Below, piece by piece: positions 1 to 8,382 of a DNA stretch of 30,273 bases. The notes under the pieces are model-generated. The model was not told the DNA's origin. It made no database searches and saw only the letters and a list, made by a program, of their open reading frames with translations. Where the stretch lies: NCBI GenBank assembly GCA_045613985.1, contig JAZLCA010000068.1, forward strand, positions 1 through 30,273. Reading direction: 5' to 3'. A program made the position numbers and the translations under genes. Source of the DNA: SIG644 sp045613985. Lineage in GTDB: Bacteria > Bacillota > Clostridia > Oscillospirales > CAG-272. Each line of letters starts with the position of its first letter. Within the stretch, counting starts at the first letter, position 1.

Positions 1-2810
1 AGATACTGTCCCGTATAAGAGCCCTTGACCTTTGCGACCTCTTCGGGTGTTCCCTCGGCGACAATCGTTCCGCCGCCGTCACCGCCCTCGGGGCCGAGGT
101 CGATGATATGATCGGCGCACTTGATGACGTCAAGGTTATGCTCGATCACAAGCACCGTGTTGCCGCTGTCGCACAGGCGTTGCAGGACCCCCAACAGCTT
201 GGAAACGTCATCGGAGTGAAGACCGGTGGTCGGCTCGTCCAAAACGTAAATGGTCTTGCCCGTCGGACGTTTGGAAAGCTCGGTCGCCAGCTTGACGCGC
301 TGTGCTTCACCGCCCGAGAGCGTAGTGGAGGACTGCCCGATCTTGACGTAGCCAAGACCTACGTCGTACAGCGTCTGAAGCTTCTTTTGGAGTCTGGGAA
401 GTCCTTCAAAGAAAGAAAGTCCCTCCTCGACCGTCATATCCAGAACATCAAAAATGCTCTTCCCTTTGTATTTACATTCCAGCGTGTCGCGGTTGTAACG
501 CTTGCCGTGGCAGACGTCACACGTCACGTAAACGTCGGGCAAAAAGTGCATTTCAATGCACTTGACACCATCGCCCTCACAGGCCTCGCATCGTCCGCCC
601 TTAACGTTGAAGGAAAACCGTCCCGCCGCATATCCCTTGGCTCGCGCGTCCTGCGTCGAGGCAAACAGATCTCGGATATCGTTGAACAGTCCCGTGTAAG
701 TGGCGGGGTTGGATCGCGGCGTGCGTCCAATGGGGCTTTGATCGATGGCAATGATCTTATCGAGCTGATCAATGCCGTCGATTCGGTCGTGATCTCCCGG
801 ATAGGTCACGGCGCGGTTGAGTGTCTTGGCCAGCACGGGATACAAAATGCCATTGACAAGCGAGGATTTTCCCGAGCCGGACACACCCGTCACACAGACA
901 AAGCAGCCCAGCGGAATATCCACCGTAATATCTTTCAGATTGTGCTCACGCGCGCCTCGGATGGTCAGCTTCTGTCCGTTGCCCGGTCGGCGCTCTGCAG
1001 GCACGCGAATGCCTTTTTTGCCTGACAGATAGGCACCCGTCAGCGAGTTTTCATCCGCCATGACCTCTTCGGGTGTGCCCGCCGACACAACGCGACCGCC
1101 GTGGATGCCCGCGCCGGGGCCGATGTCGATCAGATAGTCGGAGGCTCGCATGGTCTCCTCGTCGTGCTCCACCACAATAACGGTATTCCCCAGGTCGCGC
1201 AGCTTTTTCAAAGTGGCGATCAATTTTTCATTGTCCCTTTGATGCAAACCAATGGAGGGCTCGTCCAGGATATATAAGACGCCCATCAGTGAAGAACCGA
1301 TTTGGGTAGCCAGACGAATGCGCTGTGCCTCACCGCCCGACAACGTACCGGCCTTGCGGGACAGCGTCAAATAATCCAGACCCACACTGCAAAGGAAGCC
1401 GAGGCGTGCGCGGATCTCTTTGAGAATATCCCGTGCGATGGTCTGCTCGGTTTCATCCAGCGCCAATTCGTTGATGTGACGGAGCGCGTCGGAAACCGAC
1501 AGATCGCAAAATTCAGAAATGTTTTTGTTCCCCACCGTCACGGCCAGCGTCAAGGGAGACAAGCGCTTGCCATGGCAGGTAGGACAGGGGGCGTCTTCAA
1601 CAAATTGCTCGTAATATTCCTTATTCATGCCCTGCATCATGCGGGCGCGGATCATGGGAATCAGGCCGTCGAAGCGCACCACCTGATGATGCTCCTCGCC
1701 GCCAAAATAGCGGTGAATATCATACGTTTCGTTGCCCGTGCCGTGAAGCAACACCTCCATGGCCTCGGGCGTAAAGTTTTCCAGCGGAGTGTCAAGCGAA
1801 AAGCCGTGACGGTCACCGACCGCCGAAAACAAGGGGCCATTCCAGCTCTCCTCCTCCAGCGTCTTAAAGCCGTTGACGGCAATACCTCCACCGTGCAGAG
1901 ATAACTCTTTGTGGGGCAGGATCTTGTCCACCGACAACACCTGCATATCGCCGAGTCCCGCACACTTGGGGCAAGCGCCAGCGGGATTATTGAAGGAAAA
2001 CATACGCGGCTCAAGCTCGCCCACCGAAATACCGTGCTCCTCGCAGGCATAGGACTGAGAGAAGGTCAGCTCCTCACCTTCACTTCCATCGCGGGGCATG
2101 GTGACGACGCTCAGGCGTCCGTCGGCGGCGTGCAAAGCGTTTTCCACCGAATCACCCAAGCGGGAACGGATATCGGGGCGCATGACCAGACGGTCGACGA
2201 CAATCTCCACGGTATGCCGCTTGTTTTTATCCAGTTTGATGTCCTCGGACAGATCGTACAGATTTCCGTCCACACGCACGCGGACATAGCCCGATTTTTT
2301 GGCATCGGCAAACACCTTTTCCTGTGTTCCCTTCTGCGCCCGCACAACAGGCGCCATGACCATAAAGCGCTCCCCTTCGGGCAGTGCCATGATGCGGTCG
2401 ATGATCTGATCCACGCTCTGCTGACGGATCTCCTTGCCGCACACAGGACAATGGGGAATGCCGATACGAGCGTACAAAAGGCGAAGATAATCGTAGATCT
2501 CGGTAACCGTACCCACCGTCGAACGAGGGTTTTTGGAGGTGGTCTTCTGGTCGATGGAAATGGCGGGGGAAAGACCGTCGATGCTGTCGACGTCAGGCTT
2601 GTCCATCTGCCCAAGGAACATACGGGCGTAGGAGGACAGCGACTCGACAAAGCGACGGTGCCCCTCGGCGTAGATGGTATCAAACGCCAAGGACGACTTA
2701 CCCGAACCGGAAAGTCCCGTCAGAACGACCAGCTGATCACGCGGGATGGACACGTCGATGTTTTTCAGATTATGGACGCGCGCGCCCTTGATATCAATGG
2801 ATGATTGCAT
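1..2810 (-). CDS. uvrA: UvrABC excinuclease subunit A (3' end cut off by window)
   Basis: This is UvrA, the ABC-type ATPase that, as a dimer with UvrB, finds bulky DNA lesions for nucleotide excision repair in the cytoplasm. The N-terminus reads MQSSIDIKGARVHNLKNIDV, followed by the Walker A motif GLSGSGKSS. Cysteine pairs of the zinc modules (CEAC, CDVC) are visible around 500-600. The last readable residues (EEVAKVKGSYTGQYL) match the usual UvrA C-terminus, so only a handful of codons are missing on the left. About 936 codons are visible, the normal family length. The start at 2810 is preceded by a GAGGAG-type ribosome binding site. It is the third gene of an operon with uvrB and a PHP gene, 21 nt behind the PHP stop. 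I see no LexA-type GAAC-N4-GTTC box upstream of the operon. Identity is very secure. Confidence 0.97.
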   Translation of the reverse strand, partial: MQSSIDIKGARVHNLKNIDVSIPRDQLVVLTGLSGSGKSSLAFDTIYAEGHRRFVESLSSYARMFLGQMDKPDVDSIDGLSPAISIDQKTTSKNPRSTVGTVTEIYDYLRLLYARIGIPHCPVCGKEIRQQSVDQIIDRIMALPEGERFMVMAPVVRAQKGTQEKVFADAKKSGYVRVRVDGNLYDLSEDIKLDKNKRHTVEIVVDRLVMRPDIRSRLGDSVENALHAADGRLSVVTMPRDGSEGEELTFSQSYACEEHGISVGELEPRMFSFNNPAGACPKCAGLGDMQVLSVDKILPHKELSLHGGGIAVNGFKTLEEESWNGPLFSAVGDRHGFSLDTPLENFTPEAMEVLLHGTGNETYDIHRYFGGEEHHQVVRFDGLIPMIRARMMQGMNKEYYEQFVEDAPCPTCHGKRLSPLTLAVTVGNKNISEFCDLSVSDALRHINELALDETEQTIARDILKEIRARLGFLCSVGLDYLTLSRKAGTLSGGEAQRIRLATQIGSSLMGVLYILDEPSIGLHQRDNEKLIATLKKLRDLGNTVIVVEHDEETMRASDYLIDIGPGAGIHGGRVVSAGTPEEVMADENSLTGAYLSGKKGIRVPAERRPGNGQKLTIRGAREHNLKDITVDIPLGCFVCVTGVSGSGKSSLVNGILYPVLAKTLNRAVTYPGDHDRIDGIDQLDKIIAIDQSPIGRTPRSNPATYTGLFNDIRDLFASTQDARAKGYAAGRFSFNVKGGRCEACEGDGVKCIEMHFLPDVYVTCDVCHGKRYNRDTLECKYKGKSIFDVLDMTVEEGLSFFEGLPRLQKKLQTLYDVGLGYVKIGQSSTTLSGGEAQRVKLATELSKRPTGKTIYVLDEPTTGLHSDDVSKLLGVLQRLCDSGNTVLVIEHNLDVIKCADHIIDLGPEGGDGGGTIVAEGTPEEVAKVKGSYTGQY

Positions 2811-2831
2811 ATAACTCCTCAGAACTAAAAA

Positions 2832-3884
2832 TTATGATTCGCCAAGTCCGCGGGCGGCGGGCGAAAGCTCGTCCGCAAAGTAGGCCCGCGTCAGCGCCTT
2901 GTTGCCGTTCTCGTCGATCAGCACCAAGCGAACGAATCCGTTTGCATCGTTGCCGCCGCGGTGCACGGTATCAAAATATTGTTTCAGGTCAAAGCTCGCA
3001 GACGTCAGCATCTCATCCGCCGCAACCGCGCGACGGGCAACACGTCTCTCGGTGTGCAGGCTGATTTCTCTTGCACCGCTGCAAAACACATGCAAAACAC
3101 CGTCCTCCAAGTAAAGATCTTCAATGGCAGGTCCCCACGAAGCATAAAAATCGCCCTTGCGGTAGGCCGCCATGTAATCGTCGTACGTCAATGCCTTGGC
3201 TTTGACGCAGATCCAACCGCCAAAGGCATCGCTCGGGGCGTGGATGTCGTCGGTTGCCACGGGAAACACCCGTTTCCCCTGGGCCAGCATATCCTGAAAC
3301 GCGTGCTCCGAGGCATCAATGGAATAGCCTGCCAGGAAGCAACCGCTGTTATACACCTCGATCGTATGCAGGCCCTCAAGACCCGCATAGTCGGGATAAT
3401 GATGCAGTGACCAGTCGGGGTGATTGTAGGACACCAAAAATCCTGCCGCGTTTGCCTGCGCGATCATATCGTTCTGCCCTTCCACGCCGTACCGGCGCTG
3501 ATAATCGCCCTTATAGTAGTCCTGCACCAGCGCCCGCGCGTTACCCCAGGTATAGCCCGGATTGGCACAGGGATAGAAGGTCTCGTCGGGACGGCAGGCG
3601 TAGAAATTCAAATGATACGTGGGCGTTCTGTCCCACGCGTCAAACCCATCGGTTGGGCGGTTGGTTTCCACCTCGTAGGACGTGATTGCAAGGAAGTTCT
3701 CATCGTTCAGATCACTGTGGTCGATCATAATATCGTGGTCGGTGTACGCCACGACCGAATAGCCGTAAGACTTGTACAGCTCCTTGATCTGTTCGGGCGT
3801 CATCTGTCCGTCCGAGCAGACCGTGTGGGTGTGCATATTTGCTTTGTAGAATCGTCCTTCATCGGGAATCAGATACTGTCTCAT
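2832..3884 (-). CDS. PHP-domain metal-dependent phosphoesterase
   Basis: This 350-residue protein has the motifs of the PHP (polymerase and histidinol phosphatase) superfamily, metal-dependent phosphoesterases. Visible motifs are H18-T-H20 with D25, TDHD at 48-51, E71 in SYEVE, then NHPDW near the middle and a DDIH motif later, so the metal site looks complete. There is no signal peptide, so it should be cytoplasmic. The gene starts 19 nt after uvrB stops and ends 21 nt before uvrA begins. It has a GGAGA ribosome binding site six bases from the ATG, so it is surely co-transcribed with the repair genes. Family members hydrolyse phosphate esters ranging from histidinol phosphate to nucleotides and oligonucleotides. 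The substrate here is unknown. A role in processing repair products is only an inference from position. Confidence 0.88.
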   Translation of the reverse strand: MRQYLIPDEGRFYKANMHTHTVCSDGQMTPEQIKELYKSYGYSVVAYTDHDIMIDHSDLNDENFLAITSYEVETNRPTDGFDAWDRTPTYHLNFYACRPDETFYPCANPGYTWGNARALVQDYYKGDYQRRYGVEGQNDMIAQANAAGFLVSYNHPDWSLHHYPDYAGLEGLHTIEVYNSGCFLAGYSIDASEHAFQDMLAQGKRVFPVATDDIHAPSDAFGGWICVKAKALTYDDYMAAYRKGDFYASWGPAIEDLYLEDGVLHVFCSGAREISLHTERRVARRAVAADEMLTSASFDLKQYFDTVHRGGNDANGFVRLVLIDENGNKALTRAYFADELSPAARGLGES

Positions 3885-3903
3885 TATACTTCTCCTTTAC
3901 GAC

Positions 3904-5904
3904 TCATTTGCCTGCCCGCAGTCGAGCGATCTCGTCGCGAATCCAGGCGGCCTTTTCAAATTCCAGTTCGCGGGCAGCTGCCTTCATCTCGCGCGTCATG
4001 CGCTCGATGAGCTGCTCGCGCTCGGCGGCGCTCAGCTTGCTCGTTTTGGCAACGTCACCGCCCTTTTTGCCCTTGCCGCGACCACGCTTGCCACCATCCT
4101 CGTCACCTGCGCTCATGTCGATGACGTCTCGCACGCCCTTGACAACCGTCTTGGGAATGATGCCGTGCGCTTGGTTGTAAGCATTCTGTATCGCACGGCG
4201 TCGATTGGTCTCGGAAATAGCGACCGACATCGACTTCGTCACCGTATCGGCATACATGATGACCTGTCCGTTTGCATTTCGTGCCGCACGACCGATGGTT
4301 TGGATGAGCGACCGCTCGGCACGCAAAAAGCCCTCTTTGTCAGCATCCAGTATAGCAACCAAGCTGACTTCAGGAATATCCAGGCCCTCGCGAAGCAAGT
4401 TGATGCCGACCAGCACGTCAAAGACACCCAAGCGCAGATCGCGTATGATCTCCATGCGCTCGATGGTCTCGACGTTGAAGTGGATGTATCGGACCTTGAC
4501 GCCATGCTGTTCCAGATAATCAGTCAGATCCTCCGCCATTTTCTTGGTCAGTGTGGTAACGAGCACTCGCTCCTTTTTGTCCACACGAGCCCGGATCTCA
4601 CCCAAAAGATCGTCGATCTGGCCCTCGATGGGGCGCACCTCGACTACGGGATCCAACAACCCCGTCGGTCGAATGATCTGCTCCACCACACCCTCGCTGT
4701 GCTCTTTTTCATAGTCACCGGGGGTGGCACTGACGAACACCGCTTGATGGATGCTCTCCTCAAACTCCTCAAAATACAACGGGCGGTTATCGTAGGCCGA
4801 GGGCAAACGGAACCCGTAGTCGATCAGATTTTTCTTGCGCGCCGTATCGCCGCCGCTCATGCCCCGCACCTGGGGGACGGTAACGTGCGATTCGTCAATG
4901 AACATGATATAATCCTCGGGGAAATAATCCAACAACGTAAAAGGGGTCGATCCTGCCGGTCGTCCCGAAAGAACGCGGGAATAATTCTCCACCCCGGAGC
5001 AAAAGCCGATCTCGCGCAACATCTCCACGTCATACAAGACGCGCTCGCGGATGCGCTGCGCCTCGATCAACTTGTTTTCAGATTCAAAATATGCTACCCG
5101 TTGCTGCATTTCGTGCATAATTTCGGACAGCGCCGCTTCCCTTTTTTCATCCGAAACGGCATAGTGCGTTGCGGGGTAGATGGCGGCGTAGGACAACGTC
5201 CGCTTAAGCTCTCCCGTGACGATATTGATCTCGGAAATGCGGTCAATCTCGTCCCCGAAAAATTCCACCCGCAAAGCGCTGTCGTTCATATTGGCGGGAA
5301 TCACCTCCACCGTATCGCCATTGACACGAAAACAATCGCGCGTCAGGGCAAAGTCGTTACGGTTATAGCTGTTGGCCACCAGTTTGCGGATAAAGACGTC
5401 TCGGCTCATCTGAGATCCGGTGCGAATGGCAAGCACAAGTCCTTGGTATTCACTCGGGTCACCCAGCGAATAGATACAGGAGACGCTGGCGACGATAATA
5501 ACGTCTCGCCGCTCGAACAACGCGCTAGTCGCGCTATGACGCAAGCGGTCGATCTCGTCGTTGATCAAAGCATCCTTCTCAATGTACATATCCTTGCCGG
5601 GAATATAGGCCTCGGGCTGATAATAGTCATAGTAAGAAACGAAATATTCCACTGCGGCGTCGGGGAAAAACTCCCGCATCTCGGAGCAGGTCTGGGCCGC
5701 CAGCGTTTTATTGGGCTCCAGGATCAAAGTCGGACGATTGCAGCGCGCGATGACGTTGGCCATGGTAAAGGTCTTTCCCGAGCCGGTAACACCAAGCAGC
5801 GTTTGCATACGCTCCCCCCGCTCCAAGCCTTGCACCAGCGCGTCGATCGCCTCGGGCTGATCGCCCGTCGGGGAAAATTCACTCTTCAAAACAAAGCGGT
5901 ACAT
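3904..5904 (-). CDS. uvrB: UvrABC excinuclease subunit B
   Basis: UvrB is the damage-verifying helicase-like subunit that is loaded by UvrA and then recruits UvrC. The 666-residue product shows Walker A (GVTGSGKT), the DNA-clamping beta-hairpin region (SYYDYYQPEAYIP), DESH, SATPGDYE, helicase motifs around ILREGLDIPEV, and a C-terminal UVR domain (ELEFEKAAWIRDEIARLR) that contacts UvrC. A Gly/Lys/Arg-rich linker (GGKRGRGKGKKGG) sits just before the UVR domain. The frame opens upstream at 5937, but that codon overlaps the promoter -10. The ATG at 5904 has a perfect AGGAGG six bases upstream and gives the usual MYRFVLKSEFSPTGDQP start. It is the first gene of the uvrB-PHP-uvrA operon. Confidence 0.97.
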   Translation of the reverse strand: MYRFVLKSEFSPTGDQPEAIDALVQGLERGERMQTLLGVTGSGKTFTMANVIARCNRPTLILEPNKTLAAQTCSEMREFFPDAAVEYFVSYYDYYQPEAYIPGKDMYIEKDALINDEIDRLRHSATSALFERRDVIIVASVSCIYSLGDPSEYQGLVLAIRTGSQMSRDVFIRKLVANSYNRNDFALTRDCFRVNGDTVEVIPANMNDSALRVEFFGDEIDRISEINIVTGELKRTLSYAAIYPATHYAVSDEKREAALSEIMHEMQQRVAYFESENKLIEAQRIRERVLYDVEMLREIGFCSGVENYSRVLSGRPAGSTPFTLLDYFPEDYIMFIDESHVTVPQVRGMSGGDTARKKNLIDYGFRLPSAYDNRPLYFEEFEESIHQAVFVSATPGDYEKEHSEGVVEQIIRPTGLLDPVVEVRPIEGQIDDLLGEIRARVDKKERVLVTTLTKKMAEDLTDYLEQHGVKVRYIHFNVETIERMEIIRDLRLGVFDVLVGINLLREGLDIPEVSLVAILDADKEGFLRAERSLIQTIGRAARNANGQVIMYADTVTKSMSVAISETNRRRAIQNAYNQAHGIIPKTVVKGVRDVIDMSAGDEDGGKRGRGKGKKGGDVAKTSKLSAAEREQLIERMTREMKAAARELEFEKAAWIRDEIARLRAGK

Positions 5905-5910
5905 TTGATC

Positions 5911-5916
5911 CCTCCT
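5911..5916 (-). promoter_or_regulatory. Ribosome binding site that fixes the uvrB start
   Basis: AGGAGG on the minus strand lies six bases from the ATG at 5904. It decides for that start over the in-frame upstream codon at 5937. Confidence 0.9.
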
Positions 5917-5935
5917 TGCACATTTTACTCTTTTC

Positions 5936-5964
5936 ATTATATCTCATATCACGCCATTTGTCAA
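5936..5964 (-). promoter_or_regulatory. Sigma-A promoter of uvrB-PHP-uvrA
   Basis: TTGACA (5959-5964) and TATAAT (5936-5941) are separated by exactly 17 bp, a perfect consensus. Transcription should begin near 5929, so the leader to the uvrB ATG is about 25 nt. It is divergent from the oadB promoter. Confidence 0.88.
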
Positions 5965-6029
5965 CAAAAACGCCCGCTCTCAAAGCAGTACCCCCAAAAA
6001 ATATTTTTCCTCGATTTACCGTTTTTCTC

Positions 6030-6058
6030 TTGCTTTCTCACAAATTTTATTGTATAAT
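6030..6058 (+). promoter_or_regulatory. Sigma-A promoter of the oadB-oadG pair
   Basis: TTGCTT (6030-6035) and TATAAT (6053-6058) have a 17-bp spacer, which places the transcript start near 6065. This excludes the in-frame TTG at 6050 as translation start of oadB. Confidence 0.82.
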
Positions 6059-6106
6059 GTATTGATTGCGTTTTTTCGCAAAATAAAACACAGGATACTA
6101 GGTATT

Positions 6107-7204
6107 ATGGCTGATTTATTCAAAAACATTGCCGAGATCGACTGGGCCAACGACTGGAAGTTGTTCGTCATGTGGATCATCGGCGGCATTCTCATTTTCC
6201 TCGCCATCAAAAAAGAAATGGAACCCACCCTGCTTCTCCCCATGGGTCTCGGCGCCATTCTCGTCAACATTCCCGGTGCTCACGTAGGCGCACTTGAAAC
6301 GCTGTACGGTGCCGGTATTGCCAACGAGCTGTTCCCCCTCATTCTGTTCATCGGTATCGGTGCCATGATCGACTTCGGCCCCGTGCTGTCCAATCCCAAG
6401 CTGATGATTTTCGGCGCAGCGGCGCAGTTTGGTATCTTCTTTACCTTCTGCCTGGCCTCCATGTTTTTCGATATCAAGGACGCTGCTTCCATCGCTATCA
6501 TCGGCGCGGCTGACGGTCCTACCGCCATTTCGGTCGCTGAAAAGCTGGGCTCCGCCTACAAAGGTGCCATTATGGTCGCGGCCTACTCTTACATGGCCCT
6601 CGTTCCCATCATCCAGCCCCCCGTGATCAAGCTGCTGACCACCCGCAAAGAGCGTATGATCCGTATGGAATACAAGGCGGCCGCCGTTTCCAAGACCACC
6701 CGTATTCTGTTCCCCATCATCATTACGGCGGTCACCGGTCTGTTTGCTCCCGGTGCCATCGAGCTGGTCGGATTTTTGATGTTTGGTAACCTGATGCGCG
6801 AGTGCGGCGTGCTGGATTCTCTTTCCGAAACGGCACAAAAGGTGTTGGCCAACCTGGTCACCATCTTCCTCGGCATTTCCATCGCCACCCAGATGACCGC
6901 CGACAAATTCCTCGCGCCCGAGACCTTGCTGATCCTGGGCCTTGGTCTGTTCGCCTTCATTTTCGACACCGCAGGCGGCGTTCTGTTTGCTAAGTTCCTC
7001 AACCTGTTCCTCAAGAAGAAGCTCAACCCCATGATCGGTGCGGCGGGCATTTCCGCCTTCCCCATGTCGGGACGTATCGTTCACGCCCTGGGCCGCAAGG
7101 AAGACCCCAACAACTTCCTTTTGATGCACTCCATCGGTGTCAACGTCTCGGGCCAGATCGCATCCGTTATCGCGGGTGGTTTGATCCTCAACTTCTTCCT
7201 CTAA
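6107..7204 (+). CDS. oadB: Sodium-ion-translocating decarboxylase beta subunit
   Basis: This 365-residue polytopic membrane protein matches the beta subunit of the biotin-dependent decarboxylase sodium pumps (oxaloacetate, methylmalonyl-CoA or glutaconyl-CoA decarboxylase). In the family this subunit decarboxylates carboxybiotin and exports Na+. Supporting motifs are GAADGPTAISVAEKL, which carries the conserved Asp of the ion path, and the C-terminal block NPMIGAAGISAFPM followed by NNFLLMHSIGVNVSGQIAS. The start at 6107 (MADLFKNIAEI) is chosen because the upstream open frame runs into the promoter. The ribosome binding site is weak (AGGA about 11 bases away). The next gene encodes a gamma-like subunit 24 nt downstream. 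No alpha carboxyltransferase or biotin carrier lies in the window, so which decarboxylase it serves is undecided. Confidence 0.93.
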   Translation: MADLFKNIAEIDWANDWKLFVMWIIGGILIFLAIKKEMEPTLLLPMGLGAILVNIPGAHVGALETLYGAGIANELFPLILFIGIGAMIDFGPVLSNPKLMIFGAAAQFGIFFTFCLASMFFDIKDAASIAIIGAADGPTAISVAEKLGSAYKGAIMVAAYSYMALVPIIQPPVIKLLTTRKERMIRMEYKAAAVSKTTRILFPIIITAVTGLFAPGAIELVGFLMFGNLMRECGVLDSLSETAQKVLANLVTIFLGISIATQMTADKFLAPETLLILGLGLFAFIFDTAGGVLFAKFLNLFLKKKLNPMIGAAGISAFPMSGRIVHALGRKEDPNNFLLMHSIGVNVSGQIASVIAGGLILNFFL

Positions 7205-7228
7205 TGCAAAGAAAGGACGGATAACAAC

Positions 7229-7618
7229 ATGAAAAAACTGATTGCCATTCTTTTGATGCTCACGCTGATCGTATCCCTGCCCTGCCTCGCCTTCGCCGAG
7301 ACGGCTCCCGACGCAGACCCCGATGCTCCCGTAGATAACACTTCCCCCGACGGTGCAGCGGACGATTCGATCGAAAACGGATCGAACGGCGAGATCGCCG
7401 AGGACAACTCTGCCAACGACACCAAGGACGAGACCGAAATGGGCGGCGCAAATGCTCCCGAAAACGAAAAGAAAGAGTTCAAATTTGAGCCCGCCGCATT
7501 CGCCGAAAACCTGGAATACATGGGCGTCGGCATGGTCGGTATCTTCCTCGTTATCGGCATCATCATTCTTTGCACAGTAGCCCTCAACCGCATCTTCAGC
7601 GGCAAGGCAAAAGAATAA
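7229..7618 (+). CDS. oadG: OadG-family sodium-pump decarboxylase gamma subunit
   Basis: The 129-residue product begins with a signal-like segment (MKKLIAILLMLTLIVSLPCLAFA). A very acidic Asp/Glu/Asn-rich linker of about 60 residues follows. The conserved OadG-type membrane helix comes next (NLEYMGVGMVGIFLVIGIII), then a short basic tail (GKAKE). In the family, the gamma subunit anchors and assembles the decarboxylase around the beta subunit. It is 24 nt behind oadB and surely co-transcribed with it. The N-terminal signal plus acidic linker is longer than in enterobacterial OadG (about 80 residues) and would place the linker outside the membrane. Identity rests on the helix and the neighbour rather than on strong sequence conservation. 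Confidence 0.78.
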   Translation: MKKLIAILLMLTLIVSLPCLAFAETAPDADPDAPVDNTSPDGAADDSIENGSNGEIAEDNSANDTKDETEMGGANAPENEKKEFKFEPAAFAENLEYMGVGMVGIFLVIGIIILCTVALNRIFSGKAKE

Positions 7619-7632
7619 TCGTTTCACTACGG

Positions 7633-7664
7633 AAAAACACCCGAGGACATCCTCGGGTGTTTTT
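7633..7664. terminator. Bidirectional terminator between oadG and the convergent gene
   Basis: A 14-bp stem (AACACCCGAGG with its complement) is flanked by five A on the left and five T on the right, so it works in both directions. It lies between the oadG stop and the stop of the minus-strand membrane-protein gene, which directly abuts it. Confidence 0.92.
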
Positions 7665-8213
7665 CTATGGTTCTTCTCTTTTTCTCATCGCTATCGAAAT
7701 ACACAGCAAAGCCGCCATGATACAAAGCACCGAGATCTCGGGCAGCCACTCAAAGAAGGGCGGCCGCGGGTCGGCAAGAAGATAAATCTGCATATCCTCC
7801 ACAAAAATGTGGTAAAGCAAGGGCAGACCAAACAAAGGATACAGCAGATATTTGGTGCGAATGATGCCAAAAACGGTCAGGCTGTACAGCACCAATACGG
7901 CGGTATACAGAATCAGGCACAGCACTGTGTGTGTCATCGTTTCAAAGGTAAACGCCTTGACCATAAAAAAGACGACACCCATGACCACCGAAATGACGGT
8001 CAGTTGGGGGCACCGCTCGCCAAACCACATCACGGAAACCGCCAGCCACACGGCTGCGGCAATGACATTGACGAAATAAATCCAAAAAACCAAGCACGTC
8101 ATGGGGGCAATGGCATAGTAAACGCCTCGTATCAAAGCCGAAGCCAAGGCAAACAACACGGCGGCCGCCGTTGCCCCACAGCGGCGGGGAATATAAAAAA
8201 TCTTCGGTCTCAT
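7665..8213 (-). CDS. Unknown small polytopic membrane protein
   Basis: I do not recognise this 182-residue protein. It begins MRPKIFYIPRRCGATAAAVL and has five to six hydrophobic segments spread over its length, short basic loops and a basic C-terminus (MRKREEP), typical of an integral inner-membrane protein without a large soluble domain. A motif IYLLADPRPPFFEWLPE lies in the last loop. The start at 8213 is fixed by an AGGAGG four bases upstream (8218-8223), and the in-frame codon upstream would overlap the promoter. It is a single-gene unit with its own strong promoter and a shared bidirectional terminator. The palindrome across its transcription start suggests it is switched by a repressor. 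No function can be assigned. Confidence 0.8.
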   Translation of the reverse strand: MRPKIFYIPRRCGATAAAVLFALASALIRGVYYAIAPMTCLVFWIYFVNVIAAAVWLAVSVMWFGERCPQLTVISVVMGVVFFMVKAFTFETMTHTVLCLILYTAVLVLYSLTVFGIIRTKYLLYPLFGLPLLYHIFVEDMQIYLLADPRPPFFEWLPEISVLCIMAALLCISIAMRKREEP

Positions 8214-8226
8214 AGGCCCTCCTTGC

Positions 8227-8242
8227 ACTGGATAGATCCAGT
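8227..8242 (-). promoter_or_regulatory. Palindrome overlapping promoter -10 and start (candidate operator)
   Basis: ACTGGAT-AG-ATCCAGT forms a perfect 7-bp inverted repeat with a 2-bp centre. It covers the edge of the -10 element (8240-8245) and the expected transcription start near 8233. It could be a repressor site or a small hairpin at the 5' end of the mRNA. Confidence 0.5.
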
Positions 8243-8268
8243 ATAACACACCCCGGCCGTATTGTCAA
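8240..8268 (-). promoter_or_regulatory. Sigma-A promoter of the unknown membrane-protein gene
   Basis: TTGACA (8263-8268), a 17-bp spacer and TATACT (8240-8245) lie directly upstream of the gene starting at 8213. Confidence 0.88.
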
Positions 8269-8316
8269 GGAGAAGGACTTCAAGCGCTCAAATCCTCAAA
8301 AAACATCCGAATTTTC

Positions 8317-8345
8317 TTGACATCGCAAAACGAATATGCTATACT
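8317..8345 (+). promoter_or_regulatory. Sigma-A promoter of the lipoprotein gene
   Basis: TTGACA (8317-8322), a 17-bp spacer and TATACT (8340-8345), with a GGAGG ribosome binding site at 8372-8376 six bases before the ATG. Confidence 0.88.
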
Positions 8346-8382
8346 GTACCCATAATATTACTATAAGTTATGGAGGCATACC

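Noticed and set aside
5905..5937. An upstream start for uvrB, adding 11 residues.
   Set aside because: The codon at 5937 lies in the -10 box of the promoter, and the AGGAGG at 5911-5916 serves the ATG at 5904.
4165..6057. A 630-codon open frame on the plus strand.
   Set aside because: It is antisense to uvrB, has no recognisable domain and no ribosome binding site. It is a by-product of the codon bias of uvrB.
6050..6106. A TTG start for oadB, adding 19 residues.
   Set aside because: It lies in the -10 region of the promoter, upstream of the predicted transcription start.
6116..7627. A 503-codon open frame on the minus strand, rich in His, Gln and Gly.
   Set aside because: It is antisense to oadB and oadG, with composition typical of a shadow frame and crossing two well-supported genes.
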